The notes beneath the pieces were generated by a model. The model made no database searches and was not told the DNA's origin. It saw only the letters and a program-made list of their open reading frames with translations. From Laburnicola sp. R22_1 (lineage: Eukaryota > Ascomycota > Dothideomycetes > Pleosporales > Didymosphaeriaceae), in assembly GCA_014281115.1 (NCBI GenBank), contig JACONQ010000004.1:2356001-2420000 (forward strand): a stretch of DNA of 64,000 nucleotides. The letters run 5' to 3'. Within the stretch, counting starts at the first letter, position 1; each line of letters opens with the position of its first letter. Both the position numbers and the translations under genes were made by a program. Below are positions 47,055 to 57,452 of the stretch, in pieces.

Positions 47055-48584
47055 ATGGCTGCCACGCACCGCGCACTTCTCCTTCCAAATGTCATCGCCG
47101 AGATTGTCTGGCATATCAGGTGGGATTGGTCTCACGAAGATCTGCATCACACTGTACGTCAGTGTCTCCGCCTCAACGAGTTATTTTCCAAGCGGCTGCT
47201 CCCCTTGTCTGGGGTGCTTGCGATGATCACGCTACTATTACACGCCTCGCTATGATCACTCAACGGGATCCCAAAAGGGCCCAGCTTTACGCAAACCATA
47301 TTATTATTATGAACCTCGGTTGCAGGTATTATATGGAACCATTTACTTGGGACGCCAATTACCTGGAAATATTCTCTGCATTGAAATTTCCCAAACTGGA
47401 ATGTCTCTACATTGATGGTCCAATCGGCCAGCCCCTCAACGATAGCATGCTGATGGGCTACCTACAGCCAAATCTCAAGGAGGTCAGCATCCTGGGCTTA
47501 TTCCATGGCACGCTAGACACGTCTCTTGAGATAATGGTACTTCGATGTCCGAAGCTGGAGGAATTATACTTTAATTGCACGACAGTCACGTTAAAGCGCA
47601 TCCACCGCTTGCTAGAGCAATGTCCATCACTACAAGTCCTGGGACTTCCAACACGCATGTCCCGCACCCCATGGTCTCATGAGGATTTCACATCACTTGG
47701 CACAATTTCGAAGCTGAAAAGTTTGCGAATACCGTACATCGAGTCCTCTTGGTTGGATGGAATAGGAACAGAATACCATAGGTATCCGGAACTGAGAGAA
47801 CCGACCACCAGGGTTTCAACCGAAGCCTTAAACAAGATGCATAAGCTCGCTCCCGATCTATTATCTATGCGACTTGAAATCACCAGTGTGTCTCCTCCCG
47901 CTCACCTATTCGCCGCCGCCGCCGTCTCTAGATTCTCTGAGTTGAAGAACTTGATCTTGTCTCTGTTGCCCGCTACCGGACCGAGAGATAATTGCATAAA
48001 TGCACAAGACCTTGTAACCCTTGCGCAGAATCTCCCCCACCTCGAATACTTCGACGTTGGAGGAAAACCTGGCCACCCAGTGGTTTATGGCAGCACGGAT
48101 GAGCTCTTGGAGAATCTCGCGCGAAACCTTCCCAATGTCACGGTGTTGAAGCTCAAATTTGATGACACAAAGTCGCTTATAATCCAAGCCTTGGTGTCGC
48201 TAGGGAAGTACTGTCCGAAGCTTTGGTATGCAGAATTATCCTGCAATATTGACTGGCAAAATGTGGAACTCCCTACCAGCCCTGCGCTTCTCTTCCCGAA
48301 TCTCGAAAAATTGAAGATCGCACGGCGTGGACGATGCGACAAGTCGGAAGAATTGGATGAGGAAAAATTGGCCGAATACAAGATGCGGCTTTTTGGTGTT
48401 CTAAAGAGACTAAAGTAGTCCGCCCCCCCAGCTACGAAAACTGAAACTCAAGGATATATGCGAGGCTCCAGAGTATTTTCTTGAAGCTTGTTCCGCTGCA
48501 GGCGGTGTGGGCATCCAAGTGCAGTGTTTTCCGGAAGTCGTTGCTCACGATGACGAAACCATCCTAAGAACAATGCTCGAGTAA
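47055..48584 (+). pseudogene. F-box protein gene with two apparent frameshifts
   Basis: ATG 47,055 opens MAATHRALLLPNVIAEIVWH, an F-box-like start, but the frame must shift at the TTTT run 47,184-47,187 to enter the long downstream frame (FQAAAPLVWGACDD onwards). One more T would restore it, and no splice pair of workable size does so. The long frame has LRR-like repeats (PNLKEVSILGLF, CPKLEELYFNC, LPNVTVLKLKF) and stops at 48,416-48,418. In another frame homologous-looking sequence (QLRKLKLKDICEAPEYFLEA) goes on to 48,584. Two shifts point to a decayed gene; sequencing error is the alternative. An intact gene would be an SCF adaptor. Confidence 0.6.
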
Positions 48585-49197
48585 TCTCAGGATCTGTTAT
48601 GATACACAAGCTACTTCTAATACATTTTTTATCTCTAGTTACCAATTTTATCCCGTTCGTTTGCATACAGTGTGTTGGCGTCTAGTCTAAGCCCTGGAGA
48701 GCTGCGGGTCACATGACACAGAAATGCATCCAAACGAGGAGTCCTCCAAAAAAGAGTTTTCCACGTCAACCTGAGTGTCCTTCCTGTTGGTTATATAACG
48801 AACTCACTGGTAGCAAGATGTATACTGAATTGCTCGTATACGAACATAGACATTCTACGTGCATTTCGCCACTCTATAAACATTGCAAGTTTGGTGCAGA
48901 ACCGTAGGCAGTGTTAGTATTTCCGCGCAGTAGCCCCTCGGTCGTATCAAACTACTCGCTCCAGGGCTTGGTACGCTTTGGATTCTATGATGCTAGCCTC
49001 TCTTACCCGTGAACGGATTTGGGTCTGCGTCCTCTTCTTTCACCACCATTTTCGCGCTTTCACTGACCTCCTTCAAGTCAAGCGAAGGCGCTAGTGCGGA
49101 ACGACCACTCAAGCTAAAAATTCTTCAACCCAGTCTTCTCTATCGACTTGTCTTCCCCTTCCCTCACAGACAACGCTGCAACTACAACTGCTGCGCC
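48585..49197. other. Intergenic stretch and promoter of the BTB gene
   Basis: No gene is supported between the F-box pseudogene and ATG 49,198. The last 120 bases are pyrimidine-rich, as in many fungal promoters. Confidence 0.4.
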
Positions 49198-50548
49198 ATG
49201 TCGCCCGCGACGAGCAAGTAAGTCATCATCGCCTCAACGTGAGGGAATACTCACCGAGAATCTGCAGGCAACTCAGCGGCAAGATCCTGACCGTTGTGGT
49301 CGGCAAGGACGACACCAAGCGCGAGTTTTTCGTCCACGAAGTGCTGATTAGCGAGTCATCCAAGTTCTTCCGCAATGCAATGAGCGGCAAGTGGAAGGAG
49401 AGCGATGATCGTGTGATCTCGCTGTCGGAGGATGATCCCGATGTCTTTGCCGTCTATCTTCAGGCTGTCTACGTAAGTCTGTCTAGCGTAGTTAACGTAG
49501 CGTAGTACGGTACGATTAACCCTTATTGCTCTACGCTACGGCTTGTATGGGCGCTACGTACGTATAAGCGCCGCTAGAAATACTAGATTACGCCCTATAA
49601 CTATAGTACAGCTTAAAAGGCTCTCTATAGACTATAAGTGCTAAGCTCTTTCCTAATTAGGTAATTAGTAATTATTATTTAGTGTTAAGGTTATTAAAAA
49701 GTTGTCTTTTTAGAAGATTAACTATAATCTAAGCTTATACTATACTAAAAAGGGCAAAAAAAGGCTAAAAATAGCCTCTTAAAACACTAAAAGGTTATAT
49801 TAAAATTTTACAAAAAGGCTTTTATAGAGCTATAACTACGCTATAGAGCTATATAAACTATAGCTACGCTACAGCCTAGGAGGCAGCTACATACGTACAG
49901 CGTATAGGACATACTATAGGACGTAGTACTACGCGTAGTACGGTACGTTGACTTCGCTGAGTCTGTCTCCACACATGGGCGACTCAGATCTAACATACTC
50001 CACCTAAGGCCGGCCATGTCAAACTTCAGGATGATGACGGCGTCGTTCAGTACAAGACTTGGTCGACCTGGGCATCAGTCTACGTTCTGGCGGACAAACT
50101 TATGGACATCAAGACCAGGAACATCGTCGTGGAAGAGTTCTGCGACTGGCGCTACGAGCTTTGGTGTGCAGCTACCTTGGAAACTGCTGTAGATGCCGTG
50201 CAGATTATCTATGATCACACTACCGGACCTTGCGGAATGCGTCAGCTGCTCGTCGAGTCCATCATTTACTTCAATCGATTGCCCCCTGGAGACATGCACA
50301 CCTTCTGTTCAGCCATGAAGGAAGCACCTCGGGAGTTCCTTGAGGACTTGGCTAGTGCTGCAATCCTCAAGAAATTCACTCCCGCACAATACCCGCATAG
50401 TTGGAGCAGCACTGAGAACGGACCGTCCAATTGCCCTGAGAGGTATCTAAAGTTCGAGGAAGACATGAGCTTATATGATGGAGATGGATCGGCTGCGTCT
50501 GTGACCATGAGCGTTGGCAGCGGAAATGGATGGGGCCTAACCGAGTAA
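49198..50548 (+). CDS. BTB/POZ domain protein
   Basis: Exons 49,198-49,217, 49,268-49,472 and 50,009-50,548 give 254 residues. Residues about 8-110 form a BTB/POZ domain: LTVVVGKDD, FFVHEVLISESSKFFRNAMS (the hallmark H..L...S.FF..A), WKESDDRVISLSEDDPDVF, then VYLQAVYAGHVKL across intron 2 and WASVYVLADKLMD. BTB proteins dimerise and often bind Cul3 ubiquitin ligases; no partner can be named. Intron 1 is 50 bases. Intron 2 is 536 bases because a 475-base transposon plus its duplicated target sits in it; without them it would be 52 bases. The donor (gtaagt) and branch (ctaac)/acceptor (ctaag) remain intact, so splicing may be unaffected. Confidence 0.85.
49476..49968. mobile_element. Mutator-like miniature transposon (MITE) in the BTB intron
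   Basis: The element proper is 49,485-49,959 (475 bases). Its ends are inverted repeats of about 24 bases (agcgtagttaacgtagcg on the left; agcgaagtcaacgtaccg when the right end is reversed, differing at a few positions). The 9-mer agtctgtct flanks it on both sides (49,476-49,484 and 49,960-49,968). A 9-base target duplication with inverted ends is characteristic of Mutator-like elements. The interior is AT-rich and has no coding capacity, so it depends on a transposase elsewhere. I see no other copy in the window. Confidence 0.8.
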
Positions 50549-51047
50549 CAGCTCGGCAAGACTGCGCAGTATCTACCTGTGGAGACATTGCAAATAAATT
50601 CTGAGCCGTTGTCAGGGCAGGACGGATGACAAGGTTTGGCGGTCTCTGTTCCTATCCCAGATAGGAAAATGGGATAATGAAGGCTGCTGATCGAGATTAC
50701 CTTTGGAAGGAACCACATCGAGTGGATCAATGTTTTTCTCAAGGATCATGTCTATCTGGGAGTTTTTGATCTTCAAGGATGCTCTGGTTATCAGATAGCA
50801 GCGCGGCGAAATCGCCCGCGTCACATCCATGGTATTGACCTACGAGCCGCTATCGCCAGGACTAAAAACAATTCTAATAAAGCGCACCACGCCAGGTCTC
50901 GTCACGCTCTTACGTCGAATTCTTGCCAGGACCCATTAAACGCTCACTGAGCTAATAAAGATGCTGCGGGCGCAGTCAGGCAGCGGCGCCTCCTCGCAGA
51001 CCACCTCGTCCTCCACGGGGTTTGGTCTGTCTCTGTGACCTGGGGCG
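50549..51047. other. Stretch between convergent genes
   Basis: Mostly 3' flanks. At 50,936-51,047 on the minus strand, downstream of the stop of the gene at 51,048-51,356, all three frames are open and one encodes an RGG-like stretch (KPRGGRGGLRGG). I cannot tell whether any is translated. Confidence 0.35.
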
Positions 51048-51356
51048 CTAGACACTCCTTCTCGCAGGCTTTTTGCCGCCTTGAGCGTCCAACTGAATCT
51101 TGATAATTTCCAAGCCTCCAAACTCAACAGAATCGAAACCGGCAGCAACGTCAAGCCCTTCAATGAGGCGATAGACAGAAGAGGTATCTTTGTCTAGCTT
51201 TATCGACGTTCGTAAGACTGGATCGGTGTAGCATTGGGACATGTAAGTGCGCAACTTCCGAGAAACGACGAATCGCGCAAGAGCATCGGCCGTCACCACA
51301 ACTCGAGTCAGAAGAATCGTCGCCGCGGCGTCATCCTCCATAGTACCACTACTCAT
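51048..51356 (-). CDS. Small hypothetical protein
   Basis: One frame from ATG 51,356 encodes 102 residues: MSSGTMEDDAAATILLTRVV, a helical stretch (ALARFVVSRKLRTYMSQCYT), YRLIEGLDVAAGFDSVEFGG and a Lys/Arg-rich end (GGKKPARRSV). Codon use and residue composition look like a real protein. It starts 11 bases after the stop of the gene at 51,365-51,830 and could be its last exon: a gtaagc donor at about 51,382 and an acceptor at about 51,345 enclose a fungal-size intron, but the reading phase does not fit. Function unknown. Confidence 0.4.
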   Translation of the reverse strand: MSSGTMEDDAAATILLTRVVVTADALARFVVSRKLRTYMSQCYTDPVLRTSIKLDKDTSSVYRLIEGLDVAAGFDSVEFGGLEIIKIQLDAQGGKKPARRSV

Positions 51357-51364
51357 GGTCAGTC

Positions 51365-51830
51365 TTATGCTTGTGCTTGCAGAAAATGCTTACGGAAAGT
51401 GGAACGCCGATACAAAATGTAAATAGCAACCTCCTCGTCGAAGATTTGTTGCCAAAAGAGCTCACGGCCTTGAACCGGTCGCGCAAAGTACGGCACGATC
51501 CATTCTAGTAGCTAAGCAGCTCCAATAGAAAACGCCGAATGAAGTTCCTGTACGTAGTCTTTCTGGTACCCCTTCTTCCATTCGACATCTCTGGCCTGCG
51601 TATCCCTCGCTGCACTGTTCGCATCCGGGTCGCTGTTCATTTTCGACAGATGGTCCACCGCCTCCCGAACCTTAGCGTCAACGAAGTCTTTTAAAGAGGT
51701 GACGAGTGCGTCGCCTTTCGCCTTCAAAGCTCTTGCTTTGAAGCCCCAGGCAGTACGTACGGGCAGCTTCGGTCTCTTCAGGACGCCGCACACGTTCAAG
51801 AGCTAAAACATCGCGGTAAAGATCGCACAT
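51365..51830 (-). CDS. Hypothetical protein, three exons (first junction unsure)
   Basis: ATG 51,830 opens MCDLYRDVLALER. The next secure exon ends at 51,554 and encodes LVTSLKDFVDAKVREAVDHL through VEWKKGYQKDY, mostly helical and charged. A 42-base intron (51,553-51,512, gtacag...gcttag) removes an in-frame TAG, and exon 3 (51,511-51,365) encodes EWIVPYFARPVQGRELFWQQ up to HFLQAQA. Between exon 1 and exon 2 a splice is needed; a gtgcgg donor at 51,791 and an acceptor at about 51,722 keep the frame, but others are possible. No family recognised. Confidence 0.4.
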
Positions 51831-52657
51831 TTTGAATCATCAATTCCGCTTCCACCGTCCTGCTGAGATATGATATGGGACCTGCAAAGGCGCTGTGACA
51901 ATATGATTTTTCTTGGTTGCTGACTTTCCGTAGTTCATCCCAATCATCTTCGTGGCTGAACAGCTAAACGTTGAGATATTCTTTCGTAGGGAGCGGGAGC
52001 TAGAACTGGATGTAGGGTGTATATGTAAAGGCGGCGCGGATCTTTGGCGGCAGTGGCGGGACCTGCCTCCAGGTGCTAATAAAAACAACAAACAAAGAGT
52101 GCCGACAAAGCTATGATCCTACAAAGTATAATATACACGCCTCTTCCTATTTCCTACCGTCTGTTGCATACGCTGAATGACATCTGGCGTAGGCAGTGCT
52201 AGGCACCAACAACTGTGAACAACATTATAAGACACTAACCCTATTAGTCTTAGTGCATTCTGCTAGCATGCACTCATCCGCGTAGTCACGTTTTATCCCA
52301 AGATCCATCTGGAAGACTAAGATCTTTACGCAATCCTCAAAGCCAGCCTTGATCGTCCTGTTCCAGCGTATACGTATCAGCGGGAGAAGGCGGGGACCAA
52401 AGCGGGACAATATTCAAGACATCACGTCACGTGAGCAAGTCAGAACCTTGGAACCTTGGAAAAATTCCTCGCGTCACGAGGTCTCCAGCCTCTGGATAAC
52501 AACACATGAAATGTAAAACCCCCCAAGCGCTCAATCTACGCTAGATCTACGTTCCGATCCCCACCCACCCCTCACATAACAACCCGAACCTCTCCAGAAA
52601 TTCTGTCCAACCGCATGTACCAAACCCCCCAAACCCCCAGCGCAAACCCACCAAACC
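51831..52657. other. Stretch downstream of the channel gene
   Basis: No supported gene. Frames at 51,840-52,091 and 52,225-52,410 (minus) have no domain or splice support. The C-rich segment at 52,540-52,640 is part of the 3' flank of the channel gene. Confidence 0.4.
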
Positions 52658-54909
52658 TCACTCCTGCCAAACACTACTCAACCTCCGTCGTCTAGTAGAC
52701 CTCACATTAGCACTCCCAGGACTCATACTACGACTCCTGGCCTCGGCAAAGCCTCCAAAGCTATTCTCCAGAATCGCATCTTCAAGATCGTCTTCATCCT
52801 CAATCTTCTGCATCACCTCTTCCGGCGGCTCCTCATCAAACACCTCCTGAATTGACGCGTGTACATTCAATGTATTCCACAGGGTCCACTTCCCTCGCTT
52901 TGACGGCCCGCCGATGGTATTCTTGCGGATTGGCTTCCACAAGTGGTGGCGCTCGTAGAAGGCGATGGCGAGGAGCAAAGGCGCGTTGATGACGCGCACG
53001 ATGGTGATGTTGATTTTGTGGAACCAGCGTGGGGACGCGATGAACTTGAGAGGAAGCAGGAAGACGATGGCGAGAATGTTGGTAGGAGGGAAGTAAGAGA
53101 AGAGAGAATCGGATTTGACGCCTTCGAAGGTGGAGACTGCACGGCGGAATTGAATTTCTGCAGTTGCGTCTGCGGCAATCTTGGAGAAGGTGTTGGAGAG
53201 GATGGAGACGAGGACGGTCAGGAAGAGCGTGTTTCCGAGGAAGGCGTACACGACCATGAGCGCAGGACCGAGGACCTCGTGGAAGTTGGGCGATTCGGTG
53301 ATGCCGGTTCCGTCTAGACCGAACCAGATCCATAGCATCCATTTGGAGATAACGATCGGGGCAGGCTTGTCTCCGAAGTTGTCACGGGCACTGCCCATAC
53401 TGAGCCACTTGAACGAGAGAAAGAATCCACCAAAACACCAAACTGCAATAAGGCTCAAGGCAGTGAATTCCCTGACCATGGCTCGTAGAGCAATGAACAG
53501 CATATTCTCAGGCATGAGATTGAACGCCAGCCGCGGAAAGAGTATTGGAGCAGCAATAGCGAGGATATCTAGTGCTTGCCTTCCGAGGTCGCTGCTGTTG
53601 ACTGACCACGCGTAGATCCGAAGGAAAAGGTAGATCAAGAATATGACTACAAAAGTGACGTCCAGGAAAGCCCACAGTTCTTGTGTATGTACGTGCCAGC
53701 CATGTTCGAGCATGGATGCACACTCGTCTAGGGTCCAGCCCGCGGCATAGACTAGGAAGATGACTTCGGCCGTGGTGAAATCTGAGTGATTTTGCTTCAT
53801 CATGCAGAAGCAGTACAGGCCTATCAGAATGATGAACCATGTAGCTTCCACGAAGGCACGAGTCCGGGGCACAATCAGACGGTACTGGTTAAGTAGCGGC
53901 GCCTGTCGTGGATCGTAAAGAGATATAGGCTTGTGCTTATAGTGGTCTGGAAGGATGTCCAAGAACGTAGTCGGGGTATATACGATCCTTCCGCGGTACA
54001 CGCCATCAATGACTTTCTGTGGTGCCGAGCTACTAAGGAATACTTTGCTTTCAGAGACAATGGCGACTTCGAGCGCGGTCAACTTGCCCTCGTAGCCTCC
54101 TTGGCTCTGATACTGCCAATGCCGCCTTTCCGGACATATCTCTGGGGGCGCGTTCTGGAACGGTTGAAAGGGAGCGACCAAGATCCTGGCCAATAGGAGC
54201 AAGCCTTGCTTTCCGGTGGACTCTTCGTCGTGCCTTCTGAGCACCTTCATCGCAACCAGCTCGCACAAATTTGCTCGTGTCAGATTGACAGTTTGGCGAT
54301 GATGCTGAAAGTGTTGCTCACGCATGAATTGCATTCTGTTGACCAGCAAGCAATAGACTAGATCGCATCAGCAAATGGGCAGAGACACACATGAGGGTAG
54401 CTCTTACCGATCGAAATATCCGACTCATCGTAGAGCCGATCGACCAAGGGTTTAACAATCAGAACATTCATGCGAGGCTCCCTGAGCTGGCCCACCGTAT
54501 ACGGATCCTCGATGCTCGCCAAGACCAGTCGCCGTATTCGATGAATGTTGTAGTAAATATTCAGCTTCAGGCTCGGATCTGCTCCGGAATGGTCCCTCGG
54601 ACCCTGCTGTCCACCAGCTTCTCGCAAAAAGCTATACTGATTGGCGAGTTCATCATCGCCTAGCAATGTTTCCTGCTCTTGCCGGCTCCTGTGGGCACGC
54701 AGCGCATCGCTCAACGTGCGATTCTTGCCCGTCAAATGCGGTCGGACCAGATGCTTTGAGATTCTTATATGTCGTGAGGGTTTACGCCCCGGCGATATAT
54801 CCCCTCCATTGCTGCTGCCATTGGATTGTATGTTCGGGTTGGGAGGACCAGGTCGCGATGCCGTCGCGTTGTTGGAGTTCAAGGCTGCACTAGACGTAGG
54901 GCCGGACAT
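52658..54909 (-). CDS. yvc1: TRP-type vacuolar cation channel (Yvc1-like)
   Basis: Exon 1 (54,909-54,408) and exon 2 (54,357-52,658) join over a 50-base intron (gtaaga...atctag) into VVYCLLVNRMQF-like sequence; 733 residues, close to yeast Yvc1. Yvc1 releases calcium from the vacuole in response to stretch and osmotic shock. The N-terminus (about 1-120) is disordered. After a soluble helical domain come several hydrophobic segments: AFVEATWFIILIGLYCFCMM, AEVIFLVYAAGW, FLDVTFVVIFLIYLFLRIYA, LDILAIAAPILFPRLAF, a re-entrant pore-like region around WMLWIWFGLDGTGI, and VVYAFLGNTLFLTVLVSILS. The acidic C-tail (EEPPEEVMQKIEDEDDLEDA) fits the regulatory calcium-binding tail of the family. It is divergently oriented to the D-serine dehydratase gene. 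Confidence 0.88.
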
Positions 54910-55752
54910 TTATAACAGAGAAGGCCGAGATGCAATGCAGAGGAATCCGAATGGGGAAAGGAAGACAAGGCCAGGTGGGGCAGTTATAGTGCCTGCTTGG
55001 TTGCTTGTATGTATCGCGGCGATATTGGGACCTGGGTGATTGTACTTGACGCTATGTCAATTGCGTGTCTATGAGGGTGTCGACTGACGTGATGGAGGGT
55101 AGCTAGGGTTGGCCAAGTGGGCGTGATAAGTAAGGGTGACGTCTGTCGCCAGAAAGAGATAGCCCTGGAGATTCCGAAGGCACGTGCGCACCGCGTTCGA
55201 GATTGTGTCATTCCATTGACGTCATACATTAAGCGAGGGGATCATGATGATCATCTATACTCCGACGAAGACTTGCCAAGATTCAACCACAGTAGCTTTG
55301 ACAAACGGATACTTCTCACAACTCCACTTCCAATTCCAAGACTGAAAAATCAGATGCAGAGTTAGTTGATAGGTACCCGCGCGGTTGCGCGTGACTAGCG
55401 GGAGCCGCTCGAGCATGAGGGGTACCCGAGTCAGATCCAGACTCAACATCAAAATGTCCCCAGACACATTGCCTTGCGCAACTTCATAGCGCAGATCAAT
55501 GTTTCGATACCCTTTGTAATTACTTATAGCCCACCCGACGTACCCATCCCCTCCCGCATCCACCCGACCTCCCCTTCCCACACGGAGTAATCCGGACGCC
55601 CTGCCCGTGACTCATCACCCCGTTCCCTCCCCAAGCACCGCCTAACATCTCAAACACAGTCCATCCAATCCATCTCTGAAAAAACTCAAAATTTCCACAC
55701 AATACATCGAATCCCTCTCCAACAAACCCCCCAAGCCACCTCTCACCCCAAC
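54910..55752. promoter_or_regulatory. Shared upstream region of channel and dehydratase genes
   Basis: This 843-base interval separates two divergent start codons. No gene is supported inside. The half next to 55,753 is very C-rich on the plus strand (55,540-55,750), typical of a fungal leader. Confidence 0.45.
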
Positions 55753-57326
55753 ATGTCCAACCCGCCATCCTCCCCAGTCCTCCACCCGCTATCCCCCCTT
55801 CCCCTCCTCAAAAACCACTACCTCCACCACCCCCTAACCTCCCTCCCCACCCCCTCCGCAATCCTCGACCTCGCACCCATAACGCGAAACTGCACCGCCA
55901 TGCTCTCCCTCTGCTCAGACCTAGGCGTAACCTTCCGCGCGCACGTAAAAAGCCACAAGGTACGTACAGTACAATACCATACCATACCACCCACAACACC
56001 ACATGCAAGCCCACCTGTCCCATGCATTCCATTCCATTCTCCGCCCCCACGCGAATCACGTTAAATGAAAACGTCGAATGAAAGACGCTCGAGTTAGCAA
56101 AACTCCAAGTCGGATCCAGCCCCAAGCAGCCAGCGAATTTCATCGTCTCGACGCTCGCAGAGGGAGAGAATCTTTTGCCTTTTTTGAGGGAATGTCAGGC
56201 TGAGGGGAGGGAATGTAGTGTGAGTACCCCATCCCATCCCATACCCATACGCAATATGCCATCCGCACAAGCATGACCCTCATTCATGATTCATAATTCA
56301 TTCATCCATACACAGCTACTCTACGGCGTCCCACCCGCCCAATCCAGCATCCCCCGCCTCCTCCGCCTCGCCTCCAACCTCACCCCAGGAAGCGTCAACA
56401 TCCTCACCGACAACGTCGACGCATTCTTAAAAGCCACCGAACAAATCGGCACCACCCCCATCGGAATTTTCATAAAAATAGACACCGGCTACCACCGCGC
56501 AGGCATCCAAACCACCTCCCCCAACTTCCCCTCCCTGGTTCAGACCGTCATTGAAAAAGCCGGCGACAACTTCAGAGGCTTCTACTCGCACTACGGACAC
56601 TCGTACAGCGGTAGCACAGAAGAAGACGCGGCGCACGGTTTGATAGCCGAGCTGCAGGGGCTGGAAGAAGCGGTCGGAGCCGTGCCGGGCGATTTCAAGG
56701 GGAAATTGGTGTTGACCGTTGGAGCGACCCCCACGGCGACAGCGGCGCAGGACATGCTGACGAATTCGCCGCTAGCGCCAGAGTTCAAGAAGCTTCTGGG
56801 ACGTTTGAAAGAAAAGTATATCGTTGAGCTGCACGCTGGTGTGTACCCGCTGCTCGATATGCAGCAAGTCGCAACTCATGCGCGCCCAGCCAGTGGCCCA
56901 GCGCCCCTATCGAAGGAAAGTATCGGGTTCAAGATACTCTTAGAAGTTTCTTCCGTTTATGATGAGAGGGAGAAGCCGGAAGTGCTGGTTTCCGCAGGGT
57001 CGTTGGCCTTGGGTAGAGAACCATGCAAGAGCTATCCGGGATGGGGCATCGTAGCAGGGTCGCTGGGTAACAAAGATAACAAGGTATACGATGAGCGTGG
57101 GGACAAGACTGGTTGGATTGTGGGGCGGATTAGCCAGGAACACGGGATATTAACATGGGAGGGTCCACGGGAGCAGAGGAAGCCGCTGGCAATTGGGGAC
57201 AAGGTCCTGGTGTGGCCAAACCATGCTTGCGTTGCTGGCGCTGGGTTCGGGTGGTATCTCGTTGTCGATTCAGACAAGGGCGGAGATACAGTAGTGGATA
57301 TTTGGGTCCGGTGGCGCGGATGGTGA
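55753..57326 (+). CDS. dsd1: D-serine dehydratase-like PLP enzyme
   Basis: Exons 55,753-55,959, 56,085-56,219 and 56,316-57,326 give 450 residues. Fold-type III enzymes of this family (alanine racemase-like N-domain plus D-ser_dehydrat domain) convert D-serine to pyruvate and ammonia using PLP and zinc. Seen here: TFRAHVKSHK with the likely PLP Lys (about 66), IGIFIKIDTGYHRAGI, the barrel strand FRGFYSHYGHSYSG, LTVGATPTATAA (phosphate binding), and near the end WPNHACVAGAGFGWY, matching the HxC zinc motif of eukaryotic D-serine dehydratase. Introns are 125 and 96 bases. D-threonine aldolase or another D-amino-acid lyase of the family is possible. Its 3' end converges on the next gene, 126 bases away. 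Confidence 0.88.
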
Positions 57327-57452
57327 TGCGAGCTGTGCAATCGTTCTGTGGTACCATGTACCCAAAAATGCAACAATAGTTGATGATGGTCTTGCTAATT
57401 GGCCCTAAAATACCCGGTAGAAGTCGTCACCAAATCACTTCCACCTTAGTTG

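Noticed and set aside
51512..51553. In-frame TAG in the hypothetical gene at 51,365-51,830, first read as a nonsense mutation
   Set aside because: A 42-base intron with gtacag donor and gcttag acceptor removes it and keeps a sensible protein on both sides.
52836..53342. Other frames within the channel gene
   Set aside because: Shadows of the Yvc1-like coding sequence in other frames.
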